34,162 nt of DNA from Xenophilus azovorans DSM 13620 (lineage in GTDB: Bacteria > Pseudomonadota > Gammaproteobacteria > Burkholderiales > Burkholderiaceae_C): NCBI RefSeq assembly GCF_000745855.1, contig NZ_JQKD01000049.1, forward strand, positions 1-34,162, in the 5' to 3' direction. Both the position numbers and the translations under genes were made by a program. The notes under the pieces were generated by a model that was given only the letters and a program-made list of their open reading frames with translations, made no database searches and was not told where the DNA came from. Numbering within the stretch: position 1 is the stretch's first letter; each line of letters opens with the position of its first letter. Below are positions 22,810-31,763 of this stretch, in pieces.

Positions 22810-23775
22810 ATGATCCGCAACGTTCTCGTGGGCCTCGGCCTCGTGATGGGCCTGGCGGCCACCGCCCCGGCGCAGCAGGAGGCTTTCCCGTCGCGCCCGA
22901 TCAAGCTCGTGCTGCCTTACCAGCCGGGCGGGCCGACCGACGCGATCGCGCGGGCGGTCGCCAAGCACATGTCGGAGTCGCTCAAGACGCCCGTGGTCGT
23001 GGAGAACAAGCCCGGCGGCCAGGGCGTGATCGCGATGCAGGCCGTGCTCGCCGCCAAGCCGGATGGCTACACCATCGGCTGGGCGCCGTCCAACGCGCTC
23101 ACCACCAACCGGCTCCTGATGAAGAACCTGCCGTACAAGCTGGAGGACGTCCGGATGGTCACCACCCTGTACCGGGGTGGCCTGGTCTTCGCGGTGCCCA
23201 AGAGCTCGCCGGCGAACTCGCTCAAGGAGTTCGTCGAGCTGGCGAGGAAGGAAGGCAAGCCGATGATCTACGGCACGGCCGGGCCCGGCGGGACGTCGCA
23301 CCTGACCATCGAGTACCTGGCGCAGCTGGAACACATGAAGACGCAGATGGTCTCGTACCGCGGCGACGGCCCGATGGCGCTGGACGTGCTCGGCGGCTCG
23401 CTGCCCGGCATGGTCGGCACCGTGGCCACGACCGGCGAGCACTACAAGAAGGGCGACCTGAAGATCCTGGGCTTCAGCGGCGACAAGCGCATGGCGGCCT
23501 ATCCGGACATCCCGACGTTCAAGGAAGCCGGCTACCCGCAGATCGAGTCGTACTTCTGGGCCGGAGCGGTCGTCCCCGCGGCGACGCCGGACCACGTGGT
23601 GGTGGCGCTGCGGGCCGCGCTCCATGCGGCGATGCGCGGCGCGGAGGTCAAGGCCGTGCTCACGCCGGACCTGACGCCCTTCCTCGGCGGCGAGCAGGAG
23701 TACCGCGACTTCGTCGAACTGGAATACCGCCGCTGGATGGCCCTGATCCGCGACCGCGCCATCACCATCGGTTGA
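22810..23775 (+). CDS. Bug/TctC-family periplasmic substrate-binding protein
   Basis: Receptor of 321 residues with a signal peptide (MIRNVLVGLGLVMGLAATAPA, cleavage near residue 21). The mature domain starts with the family sequence FPSRPIKLVLPYQPGGPTDAIARAVAKHM, then VVENKPGGQGVIAMQAVLAAKPDG. AGGAGACA lies just upstream of the ATG at 22810. The ATG at 22780 would place a polar leader before the signal and is rejected. It lies 39 bases after Rieske oxygenase 2 in the same direction, so it is probably the last gene of that operon and binds the oxygenase substrate. No TctA/TctB membrane genes are present. Confidence 0.92.
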   Translation: MIRNVLVGLGLVMGLAATAPAQQEAFPSRPIKLVLPYQPGGPTDAIARAVAKHMSESLKTPVVVENKPGGQGVIAMQAVLAAKPDGYTIGWAPSNALTTNRLLMKNLPYKLEDVRMVTTLYRGGLVFAVPKSSPANSLKEFVELARKEGKPMIYGTAGPGGTSHLTIEYLAQLEHMKTQMVSYRGDGPMALDVLGGSLPGMVGTVATTGEHYKKGDLKILGFSGDKRMAAYPDIPTFKEAGYPQIESYFWAGAVVPAATPDHVVVALRAALHAAMRGAEVKAVLTPDLTPFLGGEQEYRDFVELEYRRWMALIRDRAITIG

Positions 23776-23778
23776 TCG

Positions 23779-24702
23779 CTAGCGGCCCGCCGCTGCCTTG
23801 CGGCGGGCCGACACCAGGTAGGCTGCCTCGCGTTCGAACATCGCGCTGAGCGCTTGCGCGGCCGCCGTCAGGGGCGTGTCGCGCCGGTAGATCAGGCTGA
23901 TCTGGTAGTCGGTGAGCGGCTCGCGGATCGGCAGCACCGCGAGGCCGCCCTTGAGCAGCGGCGTGTCCATCAACAGGCTGGGCAGGAGCGCCAGGCGGTC
24001 GGTGCTGCTCACGAAGGCCAGGGTGTCGATCATCGAATCGAGATAGATGTCCACCTTGGGGGACGGCAGGCCGAGCCGCGCGAAGGCGCCGCGCACGCCG
24101 GCCCCGGCCACGCCGTACGGCGCGCCCACCACGAACGTGGCCTCGGCCAGCTGCTCCAGGCGGGTGGCGTGCGCCAGCGGGTGGCCCGGCCGCGCAACGA
24201 CGCAGACCTGGCAGTGCACCAGTTCGACCTGCGCCAGGTCGGGCGCCGGCTGGTCGGGAGCCGGGCACACCGCGAAATCGATCTGGCCTTCGCGCAGCAA
24301 GGGCGACAGCGTGTGGAACAGCCCGCTGGACGAATGCAGCTCCACGTCGGGATGCTTGCGGCGAAAGCCGACGACCGCGCCCGGCGCCAGCAGCACCGAC
24401 GACATCGGCGAGACGCCGTAGCGCACGACCGAGAGCTTGTTGCCCAGGAGTTCGGCCACGCCCTGGCGCGCGCGGTCGCTCTCGGCGGCGATGAGCCGCG
24501 CATGGCCCAGGAAACGCTCGCCGTAGGGGGTGAGGCGGATGCCCTTGGCGCCGCGGACGAACAGCGGTGCACCGAGCGATTCCTCCAGGCGTCGCAGCGA
24601 CTTGCTGATCGCCGGCTGGGCCTGCCCGGTCATGCGGGCGGCCGCATGCAGGCTGCCGTGCTGCGCCACGGCGATGAAGTCCCAGATCTGCTGCAGCGTC
24701 AC
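23779..24702 (-). CDS. LysR-family transcriptional regulator
   Basis: LysR regulator of 307 residues. The HTH domain is MTLQQIWDFIAVAQHGSLHAAARMTGQAQPAISKSLRRLEESLGAPLFVRGAKGIRLTPYG, followed by the two-lobed effector domain. It starts with GTG, with GGAGG five bases upstream. It is convergent with the Bug gene before it (3-base gap) and divergent from the next Bug gene across 92 bases. It probably regulates the Bug-acyl-CoA dehydrogenase-ligase genes and possibly the oxygenase operon behind it. I did not see a clean LysR box. Confidence 0.92.
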   Translation of the reverse strand: MTLQQIWDFIAVAQHGSLHAAARMTGQAQPAISKSLRRLEESLGAPLFVRGAKGIRLTPYGERFLGHARLIAAESDRARQGVAELLGNKLSVVRYGVSPMSSVLLAPGAVVGFRRKHPDVELHSSSGLFHTLSPLLREGQIDFAVCPAPDQPAPDLAQVELVHCQVCVVARPGHPLAHATRLEQLAEATFVVGAPYGVAGAGVRGAFARLGLPSPKVDIYLDSMIDTLAFVSSTDRLALLPSLLMDTPLLKGGLAVLPIREPLTDYQISLIYRRDTPLTAAAQALSAMFEREAAYLVSARRKAAAGR

Positions 24703-24794
24703 GATGCCTCCAAGTTATCGCACCTCCGGAATCAATACTACCGCCTCGCATGTGCGGTCCGTATCGTCGGGCGCATCGATTTCTGGAGACGCAC

Positions 24795-25796
24795 ATGCAT
24801 GATTCGAAAGACGCCGCGATGTTCGATCGGCGCCAGTTCCTTTCTTCCACCGTGGTGGGCGCCGCGGCATTCGCAGGCGTTGCGCGCGGTGCCCTGGCGG
24901 CGCCGGACTGGCGACCGACCCGTGCCGTGACGATCTACGTGCCGGCCGCCGGCGGCGGCGCCACCGACGTCCATGCCCGGTTCCTGGCGGATCGCGCGTC
25001 ACGCATCCTCGGGCAGCCCTTCATCGTCGAGTCCCGGCCCGGTGCGGGCACCACCCTGCCGGGGGCCACGGTCGCCACGTCCAGGCCGGACGGCCATGCG
25101 CTCGCCATCGTCCTTCCCAACGCCTACCGGATGCCGCACATGCAGCCCACGGCGTGGCATCCGATCCGCGATTTCGAGTACGTGTGCGGACTCTCCCTCT
25201 ACACCTTCGGACTGCTCGCCCACAAGGACAGCGCCTGGAAGAACATCGAGGAGGTCATCGCCGCGGGGAAGGGCGCGCCCGGCAAGTACACGGTGGGCAC
25301 CGCGGGCAACGGCACCACGGGGCACCTGGCGCTGATCGAGCTCGAACGCCTCACCGGCGCGAAGTTCCTGCACGTCCCCTACAAGGGCATGGCGGACACC
25401 AGCCGCGCGCTGATGGCGAGGGACGTCGATTTCATCCTCGAGGCCGGCAGCGTGGTGCAGAACGCCTTCCAGGGCATGTACAAGCTGCTCGCCATCGTCG
25501 ACGAGGAGCCGTCGCCCGCCTTGCCCGGCATTCCGACCCTGCGCCAGAAGGGCTGGGAGGTGGTGGCCTGGAGCTCCTACGGCCTGGTCGCGCGCAAGGG
25601 CACGCCGGAATCCGCCGTGCGGGCGCTGCATGCCGCGTTCGACGAAGCGATGAATGCGCCCGAGCACGACGCGCTCATGGACAAGCTGGTGACGCGCCGC
25701 TGGAAGCTCGGCCCGCGCGAGTACGCGGCCTGGGCCGAGAAGTACTTCCGCGAGATGAAGCCGCTGCTGGTGCGCGCCGGGCTGGCCGCCGCCTGA
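24795..25796 (+). CDS. Bug/TctC-family substrate-binding protein with Tat-like signal
   Basis: Third Bug receptor of the window, 333 residues. Unlike the other two, its leader reads MFDRRQFLSSTVVGAAAFAGVARGALA, with twin arginines and a weakly hydrophobic core, which suggests export by the Tat pathway. The family domain follows: RAVTIYVPAAGGGATDVHARFLADRAS, IVESRPGAGTTLPG, and the central LHVPYKGMADTSRALMARDVDF. GGAG six bases before the ATG at 24795 supports the start. It diverges from the LysR gene and heads a row with acyl-CoA dehydrogenase (37-base gap) and CoA ligase. Ligand unknown, probably an organic acid. Confidence 0.9.
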   Translation: MHDSKDAAMFDRRQFLSSTVVGAAAFAGVARGALAAPDWRPTRAVTIYVPAAGGGATDVHARFLADRASRILGQPFIVESRPGAGTTLPGATVATSRPDGHALAIVLPNAYRMPHMQPTAWHPIRDFEYVCGLSLYTFGLLAHKDSAWKNIEEVIAAGKGAPGKYTVGTAGNGTTGHLALIELERLTGAKFLHVPYKGMADTSRALMARDVDFILEAGSVVQNAFQGMYKLLAIVDEEPSPALPGIPTLRQKGWEVVAWSSYGLVARKGTPESAVRALHAAFDEAMNAPEHDALMDKLVTRRWKLGPREYAAWAEKYFREMKPLLVRAGLAAA

Positions 25797-25833
25797 ATTC
25801 CTTCCCCACGTTCGCCCCACCGGACCCGACACC

Positions 25834-27006
25834 ATGATCGATTTCTCCCTGACCGACGAACAGCGCATGATCCAGGACGCGGTGCGCGCCTTCATGAAGA
25901 AGGAGGTGATGCCCTACGAGCAGCCGCTGCTGCACCGCGCGCTCAAGGGCGGTTCCGCCGAACTCGACAAGGGCGAGCTGAAGGCCCTGCAGAAGAAGGC
26001 GAAGGAAGCCGGCTTCTGGGGCATCGACACGCCCGAGGAATACGGCGGGGCCAACGTCGGCCCGGTGGCCGAAGCGCTGATCCACATGGAGACGGGCAAG
26101 AGCTTCGTCAACTTCAAGTTCGGCGGCTCGGCGATGAACGTGCTGTTCCTGCTGAACGAGGACCAGAAACCCGACTACCTGATCCCGGTGATCCAGGGCG
26201 AGCGCAGCGCGGGCTTCGCGCTGAGCGAGCCGGGCGTGGGCTCCGACGCCCGCAACATCAAGGCCACCGCCGTGCGCCAGGGCAAGGAATGGGTGCTGAA
26301 CGGCGAGAAGACCTGGATCACCAACGGCAACGACGCCGACTTCGTGATCGCGTTCTTCCGCACGCCGGAGGAGGGCGACGCGAACGGCGTCACCGCCTTC
26401 CTCGTGGACCGCGCCATGGGCTGGAAGTCGTCGCCGATCCGCATGATGGGCGCGCACGACCCGGCTTCGCTGCACTTCGACAACGTGCGCGTGCCGGACC
26501 GCAACGTCGTCGGCAAGGTGAACGACGGCTTCCGCGTCGCGATGGCTTTCATCTACAAGAACCGCGGCTGGATCCTCGGCGGCAAGAACGTCGGCGCGTC
26601 CGAGCGCCTGCTGGCCATGGCGATGGAGCAGGCGGAGAACCGGGTGACCTTCGGCAAGAAGCTGGCCGAGCGCGAGAACATCCAGTTCATGATCGCCGAG
26701 TCGGAAGCCGAGATCCGCGCGGCCAAGCTGCTGGTGCTGGACTGCGCCTGGCAGGCCAGCGTGGACAAGGACTACCGGCAGGCCTCCTGCGTGTCGAAGT
26801 TCTTCGTGGCGAACATGGCCAACCGCGTCGTCGACCGCGTGCTGCAGATCCACGGCGGCATGGGCTACGCCAAGGAGATGCCGATCGAGAAGTGGTACCG
26901 CGACCTGCGCATCCAGCGCATCTGGGAAGGCAGCGACGAGATGAACCTCGCCTGGATCTTCCGCAGCCTGCGCGAGGGACGCGCCCAGATCGGCGACGTG
27001 CACTGA
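25834..27006 (+). CDS. Acyl-CoA dehydrogenase
   Basis: FAD-dependent acyl-CoA dehydrogenase of 390 residues, full length. The N-terminal helical domain begins DFSLTDEQRMIQDAVRAFMKKEV. The middle beta domain contains FALSEPGVGSDARNIKATAV and LNGEKTWITNGNDADF, and the C-terminal helices end with the catalytic base position Glu365 in RIWEGSDEMNLAWIF. IHGGMGYAKEMPIEKWYRDLRIQRIWEG is strongly conserved in the family. It introduces a double bond in an acyl-CoA and passes electrons to ETF. With the CoA ligase six bases downstream it forms an activation-plus-oxidation pair. The chain specificity is not visible. Confidence 0.93.
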   Translation: MIDFSLTDEQRMIQDAVRAFMKKEVMPYEQPLLHRALKGGSAELDKGELKALQKKAKEAGFWGIDTPEEYGGANVGPVAEALIHMETGKSFVNFKFGGSAMNVLFLLNEDQKPDYLIPVIQGERSAGFALSEPGVGSDARNIKATAVRQGKEWVLNGEKTWITNGNDADFVIAFFRTPEEGDANGVTAFLVDRAMGWKSSPIRMMGAHDPASLHFDNVRVPDRNVVGKVNDGFRVAMAFIYKNRGWILGGKNVGASERLLAMAMEQAENRVTFGKKLAERENIQFMIAESEAEIRAAKLLVLDCAWQASVDKDYRQASCVSKFFVANMANRVVDRVLQIHGGMGYAKEMPIEKWYRDLRIQRIWEGSDEMNLAWIFRSLREGRAQIGDVH

Positions 27007-27012
27007 GGCGTC

Positions 27013-29190
27013 ATGGGCCATTCCGATTCGACCCAGGCTTCCCCTGGCCGGGAACCGGCGGGGCGCGGCAGCCTGGCGCGGCTGCTGGCGCCGCGCAGCG
27101 TGGCCTTCGTCGGCGCGAGCGACAACAACAACATGTCGCAGTGCGCCTACCGCAACCTGCTGCGCCACGGCTTCGCCGGAGAGGTGTTCCTCGTCAACCC
27201 GAAGCAGGCCGAGGTGCACGGGCAGAAGGCCTGGCCGGACCTGGCCAGCATCGGCAAGCCCGTGGACGCGGTGTTCTCGCTGCTCGGCGCGGCGCGGGTG
27301 CCGGCGCTGGCGCGCGAATGCGCCGCGCTGGGCATCTTCAACCTGGTGGTGCTGGCCGGTGGCTTCAGCGAGGAGGGCGAGCACGGCGCACTGCTGCAGA
27401 ACGAACTCGTCGAAGTCGCCGCCCGCGAGGGGCTGCGGGTGCTCGGCCCCAACACCATCGGCTACCTGAACCTGCACGCCAGGGCGCTGCTGTACGGCTC
27501 GCCGCTGGAGCCGCCGGCCTATCCTGACCGCCCCGTCGCTGCCGGGCCCGTCAGTGCCGTGGTGCAGAGCGGCATCATCGCGCACACGCTGATCCGCGGC
27601 ATGCTCTCGCGCCGCGTCGGCCTGGGCACGGTGGTGGCGGTGGGCAACGAAGCGGACGTCCGCATCCACGACGTGATCGAGCATCTGGTCGACGACCCGC
27701 ACACGCAGGTGATCGCCGCCTTCATCGAAACCGTGCGCGACCACGTGGCGTTCCGCCGGGCCTGCCTGCGCGCCGCCGCGGCGAAGAAGCCCATCGTCGC
27801 CTTGCGCGCCGGCCGCTCGGCCATCGGCGCCGTCACCGCCATCTCGCATACCGGCGCGCTGGCCGGTGACCAGCAGGTCAACGAAGCGGCGTTCCGCCAG
27901 CTCGGCGTGATCGCCGTTGCCAGCGTGGAAGAACTCGTCGTGACGGCGGCCTACCTGGGGAACCACGGGGCGCCGACCGGCAAGCGTGCGGCGTTCCTGG
28001 CCATTTCCGGAGGCTTCTGCGAGATGTTCGCGGACCGGGCCGAGGAGGTCGGCATCGAGCTGCTGGCGTTCAGCGCGAACGTGCAGGCGGAGCTGCGCGC
28101 GATCCTGCCGCCCAGCGCCGCCGTGTCGAACCCGCTCGACACCACCGGCATCGCGCAGACCGACATCACGATCTTTCCGCGCGTCATGGAGACGCTCTCG
28201 CGCGCCGGGGACATCGACGTGCTTTTCGTGGGCCGCAACCCCTGGCGCGCGACGCCGGCGGATCCCGCGCCCGTGGTGGCGCGCTACCGTCCCTGGGGTG
28301 ACGCCGTGGCCAGGTCGCCCGTTCCGATCCTGCTGGTGGCCGATTCGCTGTGCGACATCTCCGACTTCGAGGTGCAATTCAGCCGCGACGCCGGGCTCCC
28401 GCCGGAGATCGGCGGCCTGCAGTTCGGCTTGCAGGCCTTCGTGCGGGCCGCCGAGTGGCGCAGTCGCGTGGACCGGCTGGCGCAGCAGCCACCCGCCGCC
28501 CTGCCGCCGCTTGCGTTGCCGGGCTTCGCGACCGGGCGGGCCATGGCCGAACACGAGGTGCTGGCCTTGCTGCAGCAGGCCGACGTGCCGACCGTGCCGT
28601 GGACGTTGGCGCGCACTGGCGACGAGGCCGTGGCCGCGGCCGAGCGCTTCGGCTATCCGGTGGTGCTGAAGGTCTCCTCGGCGCAGATCGCGCACAAGAG
28701 CGCGATGGGCGGGGTGGTCCTGGACATCGCGGACGCATCCGGCGTGCGCGACGCGTGGGCCGCGGTCATGGCAGCGGCGGCCCGGCAACCGCAGGCGGTG
28801 GTCGACGGCGCGCTGCTGATGCCGATGCGCGGTGCCGGCCTGGAGCTGATCGTGGGGGTGAAGTCCGATCCCACGTGGGGGCAGGCCCTGGTCGTCGGGC
28901 TGGGCGGCGTGTGGACCGAGTTGCTGCGCGACACGGTCGTCTGCCCGCTGCCGGCGGCGGACCAGGACATCGCCGACATGCTGGAGCGGCTGAAGGGCGC
29001 CCGGCTCCTCGACGGCGGCCACGGCCTGCCTGCCGTGCACCGGCCGGCGCTGATCGCCGTCATCCGGCAGGTGGCCCGTCTCGCAGCGGCGCTGGGGGAC
29101 GAACTCGAGGCGCTCGAGTTGAATCCGGTGCGGGTGCGTGGCAGCGTGGTCGAGGCACTCGATGGCCTGATCGCCTGGCAGCGGCATTGA
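27013..29190 (+). CDS. Acyl-CoA synthetase, ADP-forming (acetate-CoA ligase family)
   Basis: Large ligase of 725 residues with fused alpha and beta parts. In order it has a CoA-binding Rossmann domain (LLAPRSVAFVGASDNNNMSQCAYRNLLRHGF), succinyl-CoA-ligase-like domains with the phospho-histidine position His279 in ISHTGALAGDQ, and a C-terminal ATP-grasp domain (VPWTLARTGDEAVAAAERFGYPVVLKVSS, then IAHKSAMGGVVLDIAD, ELEALELNPVRV). It lacks the acetyltransferase domain found in Pat-type relatives. It activates an organic acid to its CoA thioester with ATP, giving ADP. Its stop overlaps the start of the permease gene by one base, and it follows the dehydrogenase by six bases, so the three form one operon. 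Confidence 0.9.
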   Translation: MGHSDSTQASPGREPAGRGSLARLLAPRSVAFVGASDNNNMSQCAYRNLLRHGFAGEVFLVNPKQAEVHGQKAWPDLASIGKPVDAVFSLLGAARVPALARECAALGIFNLVVLAGGFSEEGEHGALLQNELVEVAAREGLRVLGPNTIGYLNLHARALLYGSPLEPPAYPDRPVAAGPVSAVVQSGIIAHTLIRGMLSRRVGLGTVVAVGNEADVRIHDVIEHLVDDPHTQVIAAFIETVRDHVAFRRACLRAAAAKKPIVALRAGRSAIGAVTAISHTGALAGDQQVNEAAFRQLGVIAVASVEELVVTAAYLGNHGAPTGKRAAFLAISGGFCEMFADRAEEVGIELLAFSANVQAELRAILPPSAAVSNPLDTTGIAQTDITIFPRVMETLSRAGDIDVLFVGRNPWRATPADPAPVVARYRPWGDAVARSPVPILLVADSLCDISDFEVQFSRDAGLPPEIGGLQFGLQAFVRAAEWRSRVDRLAQQPPAALPPLALPGFATGRAMAEHEVLALLQQADVPTVPWTLARTGDEAVAAAERFGYPVVLKVSSAQIAHKSAMGGVVLDIADASGVRDAWAAVMAAAARQPQAVVDGALLMPMRGAGLELIVGVKSDPTWGQALVVGLGGVWTELLRDTVVCPLPAADQDIADMLERLKGARLLDGGHGLPAVHRPALIAVIRQVARLAAALGDELEALELNPVRVRGSVVEALDGLIAWQRH

Positions 29191-30056
29191 TGCACTGGAC
29201 GCTCGTGGCGGCCATGGCGGCCTGGGGCATCAACATGTCCGCCGTCAAGGTGATGACGGCCTACTTCGATGCGGTGACCCTGGCGGCGCTGCGCATGGGC
29301 CTGGCGGCCCTCACGATGTCGTTCATCGTCTGGCGCATGAACCTGCGCGTGCCGCGCCTGTCGTGGCGCCAGGGGGGCGCGCTGCTGGCCTGCAGCGCAC
29401 TGCTGGTGTACGGCTACCAGGTGCTGCTGGTGCAGGGGCTGGAAACGACCACGGCCAGCAACGCCTCGCTGATCGTGGCGTTCACGCCGGCCGCGGCGCT
29501 CCTGCTCGGCGCGCTGTACCGCCTGCGGGCGCCCGGGCGCACGCGCCTGGCCGGGGTCGCGGCCGGGATCGTGGGTGTGGCGTTCATCGTGCTGGGCCGG
29601 CCGGGCGCGGGTGTCGGCGCGATCCACACGGGCGATGCGCTGATCCTGCTGGCCGTGTTGTGCTGGGCGATCGGCGGCGAGTTCATCCAGGCGTTGGCCG
29701 GACGCGCGCATCCCATGGTGGTGGCCGCGGCGACGCACACGGTCGGCACGCTGCTGCTGGCGATCCACGCTGCCTTGTCTCCGCAGCCAACTGTCCTTCC
29801 GGATGCGTGGACGGCGGCGCCCTGGCTGTGGCTGGCGTTCTCCGGCGTCGTCGCAGCGGCGCTCGGCAACTTCGCCTGGTATCACTCCATCGGGCGCATC
29901 GGTGCCATCCGCACCACGCCGGCGATGAACCTCGTGCCGCTCTTTGGTGTCGGCTTCGCCGTCCTGGCGCTTTCGGAGCCGCTGTCCGCCGGCCAGGTCC
30001 TGGCCGTCGGCCTGGTCGTCGTCGGAGGCCATTTCGCCATGCGGCCGGAACCGTAG
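29190..30056 (+). CDS. EamA/DMT-superfamily permease
   Basis: Inner-membrane protein of 288 residues with about ten hydrophobic segments and two EamA repeats. The first begins HWTLVAAMAAWGINMSAVKVM and the second ALILLAVLCWAIGGEFIQALAG. It ends LGNFAWYHSIGRIGAIRTTPAMNLVPLFGVGFAVLALSEPLSAGQVLAVGLVVVGG, very typical of the family. The ATG shares one base with the ligase stop (TGATG). Members export or import small metabolites. Here it may export an intermediate, but the substrate is unknown. The operon ends at the repeat element just downstream. Confidence 0.9.
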   Translation: MHWTLVAAMAAWGINMSAVKVMTAYFDAVTLAALRMGLAALTMSFIVWRMNLRVPRLSWRQGGALLACSALLVYGYQVLLVQGLETTTASNASLIVAFTPAAALLLGALYRLRAPGRTRLAGVAAGIVGVAFIVLGRPGAGVGAIHTGDALILLAVLCWAIGGEFIQALAGRAHPMVVAAATHTVGTLLLAIHAALSPQPTVLPDAWTAAPWLWLAFSGVVAAALGNFAWYHSIGRIGAIRTTPAMNLVPLFGVGFAVLALSEPLSAGQVLAVGLVVVGGHFAMRPEP

Positions 30057-30082
30057 GGGCGTGGGCGCGGCAACAAGAAACT

Positions 30083-30172
30083 CCCTCTCCCGCTCGCGGG
30101 AGAGGGTTGGGGTGAGGGTGGTGGCGCGCCTCCCCCTCACCCCCTCCCTCTCCCCCTAAGGGGGAGAGGGAG
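30083..30172. repeat. Pair of inverted CCCTCTCCC-type hairpins between convergent genes; likely bidirectional terminator
   Basis: CCCTCTCCC (30083-30091) pairs with GGGAGAGGG (30098-30106). CTCCCTCTCCCCC (30144-30156) pairs with GGGGGAGAGGGAG (30160-30172) around TAA. GGGGTGAGGG after the first hairpin is mirrored by CCCCTCACCCC before the second, so the two units are inverted copies of one another. Similar elements occur in many copies in proteobacterial genomes between genes. It sits between the ends of the permease and pncB genes, and the second hairpin covers the last codons and stop of pncB. Confidence 0.75.
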
Positions 30173-31358
30173 CAACACCGAAGACTTGCCGCAGATACGC
30201 CAGGAAAGTCTCGTCCGTCGCCAGCGCCTTCCCCGGCGTGTCCGACAGCTTCGCCACCGGCTGGCCGTTCGCTTCCACCAGCTTCATCACGATGTTCAGC
30301 GGCTGCAGGCCGACGTCGTTGGTCAGGTTGGTGCCGATGCCGAAGCCCAGTTGCACGCGGTCGCCGAAGTGCCGGTACAGCGCGATCGCCTTGCCCACGT
30401 CGAGGCTGTCGGAATAGACCAGGCGCTTGCGCTGCGGGTCGATGCGCAGCTTCTCGTAGTGCGCCAGCGCCTTCTCGCCCCAGGCGACCGGGTCGCCGGA
30501 GTCGTGCCGCAGGCCCTCGAACAGCTTGGCGAAGTACAGGTCGAAGTCGGCCAGGAAGGCGTCCATGCCCACCGTGTCGGTGAGCGCGATGCCCAGGTCG
30601 CCGCGGTATTCCTGCACCCATTCCTCCAGCGCCGCGCGCTGGAAGTCGCGCAGCCGCACGCCCACGGCCTGGAAGGTCTGCAGGTACTCGTGGCCCATGG
30701 TGCCGATCGGCACGATGCCCAGGTCGCGCGCCAGCAGCACGTTCGACGTGCCCTTGAACAGCGCCGGCAGCTCGCGCGCCAGCGTGGCCACCACTTCGCG
30801 CTGCCAGTCGCGGGCGTAGCGCCGGCGCACGCCGAAGTCGAAGAACTCGAAGGGATTCGCCAGCGGCGGCTCGGCGGCGAAGGCGCGCAGTTGCTCCACC
30901 TTGGCGGCGAGGCGCCGGCGGCCTGTCACCAGCGCGGCCGCCGCATCGAAGCGCCGGAAGTACAGCTCGTTGACGATCGCCAGCACGAAGATCTCGAAGC
31001 CCATCACGTGCACCTGCGGCCCGCGCGCCTCGATGCGCAGCTGCTCGCCGTCCGCCCAGGCGCGGATGAAGTCGCGCTGGAAGTGGAAGATGCGCAGGAA
31101 GTCCACGAAGTCGCTGCGGATGAAGCGCAGGCTGCCCAGGAAAGCCAGCTCGTCGCGGCGGAAACGCAGGTCGCACAGCGCGTCCAGCTCCGCGTTGACC
31201 TCGTGCGCCAGCTCGGCCAGCGGATAGTCCGGCCGGTTGCGGCAGACGAAGCGGTACAGCGCCTGCGTCTGCGGGTGCCGGTGCAGCATCGGCTGCCACA
31301 TCGTGAACTTGTAGAGATCGGTGTCCAGCAGGCTCTGGATCACGGGTTGGGCAGCCAT
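30156..31358 (-). CDS. pncB: Nicotinate phosphoribosyltransferase
   Basis: NAD salvage enzyme of 400 residues, normal length, joining nicotinate and PRPP to give nicotinate mononucleotide with ATP hydrolysis. Typical segments are the N-terminal [21 protein letters not shown], the central [15 protein letters not shown] with the autophosphorylated-type histidine, [35 protein letters not shown], and the phosphate-binding [12 protein letters not shown]. It is a housekeeping gene, so the catabolic region probably ends before it. Its stop codon lies inside the inverted repeat element. The toxin-antitoxin genes follow upstream on the same strand with only six bases between toxin and pncB. Confidence 0.95.
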   Translation of the reverse strand: MAAQPVIQSLLDTDLYKFTMWQPMLHRHPQTQALYRFVCRNRPDYPLAELAHEVNAELDALCDLRFRRDELAFLGSLRFIRSDFVDFLRIFHFQRDFIRAWADGEQLRIEARGPQVHVMGFEIFVLAIVNELYFRRFDAAAALVTGRRRLAAKVEQLRAFAAEPPLANPFEFFDFGVRRRYARDWQREVVATLARELPALFKGTSNVLLARDLGIVPIGTMGHEYLQTFQAVGVRLRDFQRAALEEWVQEYRGDLGIALTDTVGMDAFLADFDLYFAKLFEGLRHDSGDPVAWGEKALAHYEKLRIDPQRKRLVYSDSLDVGKAIALYRHFGDRVQLGFGIGTNLTNDVGLQPLNIVMKLVEANGQPVAKLSDTPGKALATDETFLAYLRQVFGVAPSPP

Positions 31359-31364
31359 GGCGAC

Positions 31365-31757
31365 CTATGGAAGATCCTGATCGAACTTGAACATCAATTG
31401 CCGCTCGTGCTTCAGCGCCAGCAGCAGCACACGGTTCTCATCATGTGCGCAGAGCAGGACATGACGTTTGACGACCAACTCCCGTAGATGGGGGAACCCG
31501 TGGGCCGCGGCCAGTGCCATCGCCCGCGCTGCAAGGACGCGGCCCTGCGTGGACTGCGCCTGCAGGAAGCGGGCAGGGCGGCCGGCTGCCGGGTTCCAGC
31601 GCAGGTGGCCGCGCGCCTCCTGCAGCCGTTGCAGCAGCAGTTCGTATCGCTCGTCTGCGCTGGCGGGATCCTGCTCGATGAAGAACGCATGCGCGGAACG
31701 CACATCGCGGACGAAGGAATGCGCAGCCTGGAGACGCGCATTGACTGGAAACACCAC
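31365..31757 (-). CDS. ParE/RelE-like toxin of a type II toxin-antitoxin pair
   Basis: Protein of 130 residues encoded directly after a Phd/YefM-type antitoxin (6-base gap). The C-terminal end, LVVKRHVLLCAHDENRVLLLALKHERQLMFKF, is the end strand region of ParE/RelE-like toxins. The N-terminal half contains the expected helices (SADERYELLLQRLQEARGHLRWNP, then GRPARFLQAQ). The target, gyrase or mRNA, cannot be decided. It ends six bases before the start codon of pncB, so pncB could be co-transcribed with the toxin-antitoxin pair. Confidence 0.75.
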   Translation of the reverse strand: MVFPVNARLQAAHSFVRDVRSAHAFFIEQDPASADERYELLLQRLQEARGHLRWNPAAGRPARFLQAQSTQGRVLAARAMALAAAHGFPHLRELVVKRHVLLCAHDENRVLLLALKHERQLMFKFDQDLP

Positions 31758-31763
31758 GCTGGA

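Noticed and set aside
25675-29187. Very long open frame (about 1170 codons) on the minus strand
   Set aside because: It lies opposite the acyl-CoA dehydrogenase and CoA ligase, which have clear family motifs. The product is rich in Arg, His, Gln and Ala with no domain, as expected for antisense of high-GC genes.
28350-30056. Long frame suggesting a 568-residue permease with an N-terminal extension
   Set aside because: The sequence before 29190 is an out-of-frame shadow of the CoA ligase. The membrane protein has its own start overlapping the ligase stop.
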